64,000 nt of DNA from Litomosoides sigmodontis (lineage: Eukaryota; Nematoda; Chromadorea; Rhabditida; Onchocercidae), in NCBI GenBank assembly GCA_963070105.1, contig OY718805.1, positions 434,001 to 498,000 on the forward strand, read 5' to 3'. Positions 60,981-64,000 of the stretch are shown here, one piece after another; positions within the stretch are counted from its first letter, which is position 1; each line of letters opens with the position of its first letter. The notes below the pieces were generated by a model that searched no databases, had not been told where the DNA came from, and saw nothing but the letters and a program-made list of their open reading frames with translations. The translations under genes were made by a program, and so were the position numbers.

Positions 60981-63900
60981 CCGAGCAAACATCCACCGTG
61001 TACTTCTCGTTCCAACTGGTCAAGTATTCAAGAGTTGCAATTTTCGATGGTAATTGATAATCATCGTGTTCATGGGCAGTTTGTTGAATCGTTACCATTT
61101 GCGATTAAATTTCCAACTGGAAATGTCGATTTCATTGTGCGACCAGGTCTTGATAAGGTTGTGCGTGACCTTTGGACAATTTCAAGAGATGAACCCAAAA
61201 TGCTTATGCACGCTAATGAGGAAAGTTCGTATATCACTGGGTGCGATAGGAAGCGAATACAATAACCTTTCAAACATAAAATTAAAGGCAGAAAAATTGT
61301 CATAAATTGCTTTCATCAAGTCAGTAGCAAATGTCCAGCTTTTGGATGGATGAATAAAGGCATTTTGTGAAGCAGGAAAAGTCCTACTGGTCCGCTTAAT
61401 TCAAATTTCCCACTTCTTATCGATTTTATATCTGATCAATTTAATACGTGGCTTTACAGAGCGGCAGTCCAGTGGTGCTGCTGTATGGCCGTGCACAACA
61501 TGAACTTTCTGAATGGAAATATACTGCACAACTTCGGATTAAAACTGGAACCGGTAAGTTTTTTCTTCACAATATCTTTTTCCAATGTGTAACGGAACAT
61601 TGGTTACTTTGGAGCTAAGTGGTGGTAGTTGCATGGATTTACGTGTTGCTGGATCTACGTCACTACGTATTGCTTGAAGTTATTCCCATGTGCGATTGCA
61701 GGATTGCATTGTTCAGCGAACAGCTTCTTATTATTCGAAGTTTGTTTTATGAATGCCTTATTCTAACACTTCTAGCTGGAAAGCAGCAAGGAGTACGGAT
61801 AGTGGACAAATTGTTAGTCGAATTTGGTAATCGAAAACCGCCATTGTCATTAAATGTGGCTGATACAGAAGTGAAACGAATTAAATTCGAAATGCGACTA
61901 ATAAAAAAGGTTAAGTCCATCAGTCAATTGATCTCTTAGTTAAACTGCAATGCATTTCATTTTTGGAAGTTGATAGTCTTTTTTTCTGAGAAATCAAACT
62001 TGAAAAGTGAAAAGGATTTGGAAAATTAGTCAATTGACGAAGGAAATGATTGACACAAATTCAATTCGAATTATTTCCCTGAAAAATGCAGGAAAATTGA
62101 CGCACTTCAGTTGTATGAGCAGTTGCCGACATTCCAAAACGGTGGCGATGTAACACTATTATTTGAACAAAATGAAAAGTTATACGTTGAGAAAGCATTG
62201 CTAGCTGTACACTCTCGCTATATGGGTAAGTGAGACTGGTGAGATTTACACACATAATGTGGATAAGAGTTGAGCTGAAAGCTCAGCTCTCTTCCTTTCC
62301 TCAGAAATGCCGAAAGTCAGGGCAGTAGATGAGTGCTAGTGCTGGAGGGTGGTAGGTTTTCTTTGTGGAACTGTAAATTTAGAGCTATCCAGGAAAGGTT
62401 GTCTTGACTTGACTTCTGGGAAATTTGCGCGACAAAAGACGGAGTTGTGCCATTTGTTAAAGATTACAAAAACTTCATGTGGTCTCCGCCCACTGTCCAA
62501 AGGAAATTTTTGTCATTGCATGAAAATTGGGTTGTATTTACAGCATCAATGCTTCACGATGCCGCGCCTGATGCTATGATTGATATGTGTTCCTTTGATC
62601 GTGATGACTTTTTGGAACTACTTTATCAAATCTATGACACTAGGCGACCAATTTCCGCCAACCTTTTTGCGCTTTCACGAGCAGCGATAAGTTATAAGGC
62701 TGACGTGATCTTGGCTAGAATCACCAAATTCATATCTAATCTCGATGTTAGCTTATTAGTCTAATATCGTTCATTTCATTTTGTGTGGAAAAACTAGTTA
62801 GGATAATTTATGCAGCTTAATCAATTAAATGCAGCAAATGAAATAGCTCGCTTAATTGCTTGATGAAGTGCTTTTCTCCTAATCGGTTTGCAAGTTTGTC
62901 AAACGCTTTCACACCAATGAAAGGCATGACACTATAATTGGGACGTCCACATTTCCAGCTGGTCGTCTACAGTTCGTTCTCTGATAGCTTACAACATCTA
63001 TAGTCAAACAACAACTTGCCATATCAACCACAAATCTTCAACTAAGTGATTTATATTTTAACTTGTTACTTATCCAGTAATACTAACCTCTTCTGTTCCA
63101 TTTAAGATGGATTTAATATCAAAATTTAAATTAGCTATACAGTTGGAATTGGATCACACACTTGTCGAATTGGTTTACAATGCTGAACAGAGAGGTCAAA
63201 CAATAATAAATGCTTTTAAATGTTTCTTGAATTTTTGTACAACAAATCAATATGTATCGTTTTACGTTAAGTAGCCAATTAAAATAAAAAAATGAAGTTT
63301 AATTGCTGAAATTTAGCGATTTTGAAATATACAATCAAAGCCGTTAGTTTATAGGTATTTGGAGAGATCTGATCGAACAAGGATTTGAGCCAAAATCGCT
63401 TGGTGTCGAAATTTACCGTCATATTATTTGTCCAACAATAATTAAAGTATATTTTAAGATATTTAAAAGTTCAAATTTATTTTCCAATTTCGAGAATTAT
63501 TAATTAAAACAGAAAGAAACTTTTTAAAAATGCTAAATTATAGGCTCGGCAGTACCGTTTAGGTATCAGTCTTTACTCGTCATATTTACAATTTAATTTC
63601 CATGCACCACAACATCCTTATACTGTACCGCTATTGGTACCAGGTCAGACGTTATATGTTAATAAGGGAATATTATCGTTATACAATATCAATGTTTTGG
63701 AAAATTTGCAAGGTCAATTATTGTTTATTCTTTTTTACATTGAAAATAATTATTTGTAGGCCTCCGTAAGGTTTCTTGCCTTACTTAAAAAATTTTGACT
63801 AAAAATTTCCAAGCCCTATAGGTGGATATTTCCTGAAAATAACACCAAAACTGGTCGCGTCCTGCTCCAATGAAGGCATTACCGTAATAGACCTGATCTT

Positions 63901-64000
63901 GAAAATGCTACAACATATGTATCCAAGCAAGGCAGTCGTGCCGGGGCTTTACATCCGACCAATGTTGCTACTGGCTGAAGAACACGGAATGAAACGATTA
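60981..64000 (+). CDS. Tandem BTB-domain protein (partial at both ends)
   Basis: Exons, by acceptor, donor and open frame: 60981-about 61225, 61460-61553, 61776-61909, 62111-62225, one or two between about 62310 and 62750, 63107-63194, 63355-63446, 63544-63712, 63822-beyond 64000. The N-terminal part (VVLLYGRAQHELSEWKYTAQ) resembles a divergent MATH-like beta domain. The first BTB fold is FQNGGDVTLLFEQNEKLYVE KALLAVHSRYM, continuing FDRDDFLELLYQIYDTRRPI and FALSRAAISYKADVILARIT. A second follows: PLLVPGQTLYVNKGILSLYN, then ITVIDLILKMLQHMYPSKAV and YIRPMLLLAEEHGMKRL. BTB proteins often recruit substrates to CUL3 ubiquitin ligases. Some joins are unresolved by phase (after exon 1 and around 62240-62440). 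No closer family is recognised; start and end lie outside what I can see. Confidence 0.7.

Noticed and set aside
61054..61305. Second plus-strand frame overlapping the first BTB-gene exon
   Set aside because: The frame read from the acceptor at 60980 has a more natural composition; this one is hydrophobic, Cys/Met-rich and starts inside the exon.
1..64000. Transposons, endogenous viral copies, CRISPR arrays, bacterial (for example Wolbachia) insertions
   Set aside because: No transposase, reverse transcriptase, capsid or bacterial-type operon could be read in any frame; no long terminal or inverted repeats noticed by eye.

Overview
The window looks like a piece of nuclear genome from a parasitic nematode, most likely a spirurid or filarial-type worm. 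Evidence: AT-rich DNA, many short exons with GT-AG introns of about 50-1000 bases, pyrimidine-rich AG acceptors a few tens of bases before start codons (spliced-leader trans-splice sites), a nematode transthyretin-like gene, and orthologues that read as diverged nematode proteins. Species-level placement is inference. I see no prokaryotic gene structure, CRISPR array, recognisable transposase, virus or toxin gene. Almost every single-frame open stretch is an exon or a shadow of one, so genes are given as spans with exon lists worked out by hand from splice sites, reading phase and family similarity.

Layout, left to right. OGFOD1-type prolyl hydroxylase, minus, running off the left edge (280-1709). 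Gene-poor 1.7-8.1 kb. Cystinosin ctns-1, plus (8200-11686). AAA+ HORMA remodeller pch-2/TRIP13, minus (13287-16363), with a tRNA-Asn gene on the same strand inside an intron (16021-16094). Transition-zone protein tmem-138, plus (18371-20149), then an unrecognised 94-residue gene (20527-20846). RNA polymerase subunit rpb-5, minus (21443-23705). Gene-poor 23.7-28.1 kb. Tubby orthologue tub-1, plus (28102-31363), an unrecognised short coiled-coil-like gene (32435-32782), a secreted transthyretin-like gene (32807-33708) and complex I subunit NDUFB5 (35463-36818), all plus. Holocarboxylase synthetase (biotin ligase), minus (37639-49071), and 23-exon wdr-3/UTP12, minus (51505-58815). Finally a gene with two BTB domains, plus (60981 to the right edge).

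Most genes are unrelated housekeeping or organelle functions: ribosome biogenesis (wdr-3, OGFOD1), transcription (rpb-5), mitochondria (NDUFB5), lysosome (ctns-1), biotin attachment, and meiosis or spindle checkpoint (pch-2). Two cilium genes, tmem-138 and tub-1, lie on the same strand within 13 kb. No single undescribed pathway emerges. The most unusual signals are in gene structure: at least two well-supported GC-AG introns in wdr-3 and one in tmem-138, a possible 20-base intron, a tRNA nested in pch-2, an 18-base gap between two same-strand genes, a tandem-BTB gene, and two coding-like blocks interrupted by stops or frame changes.
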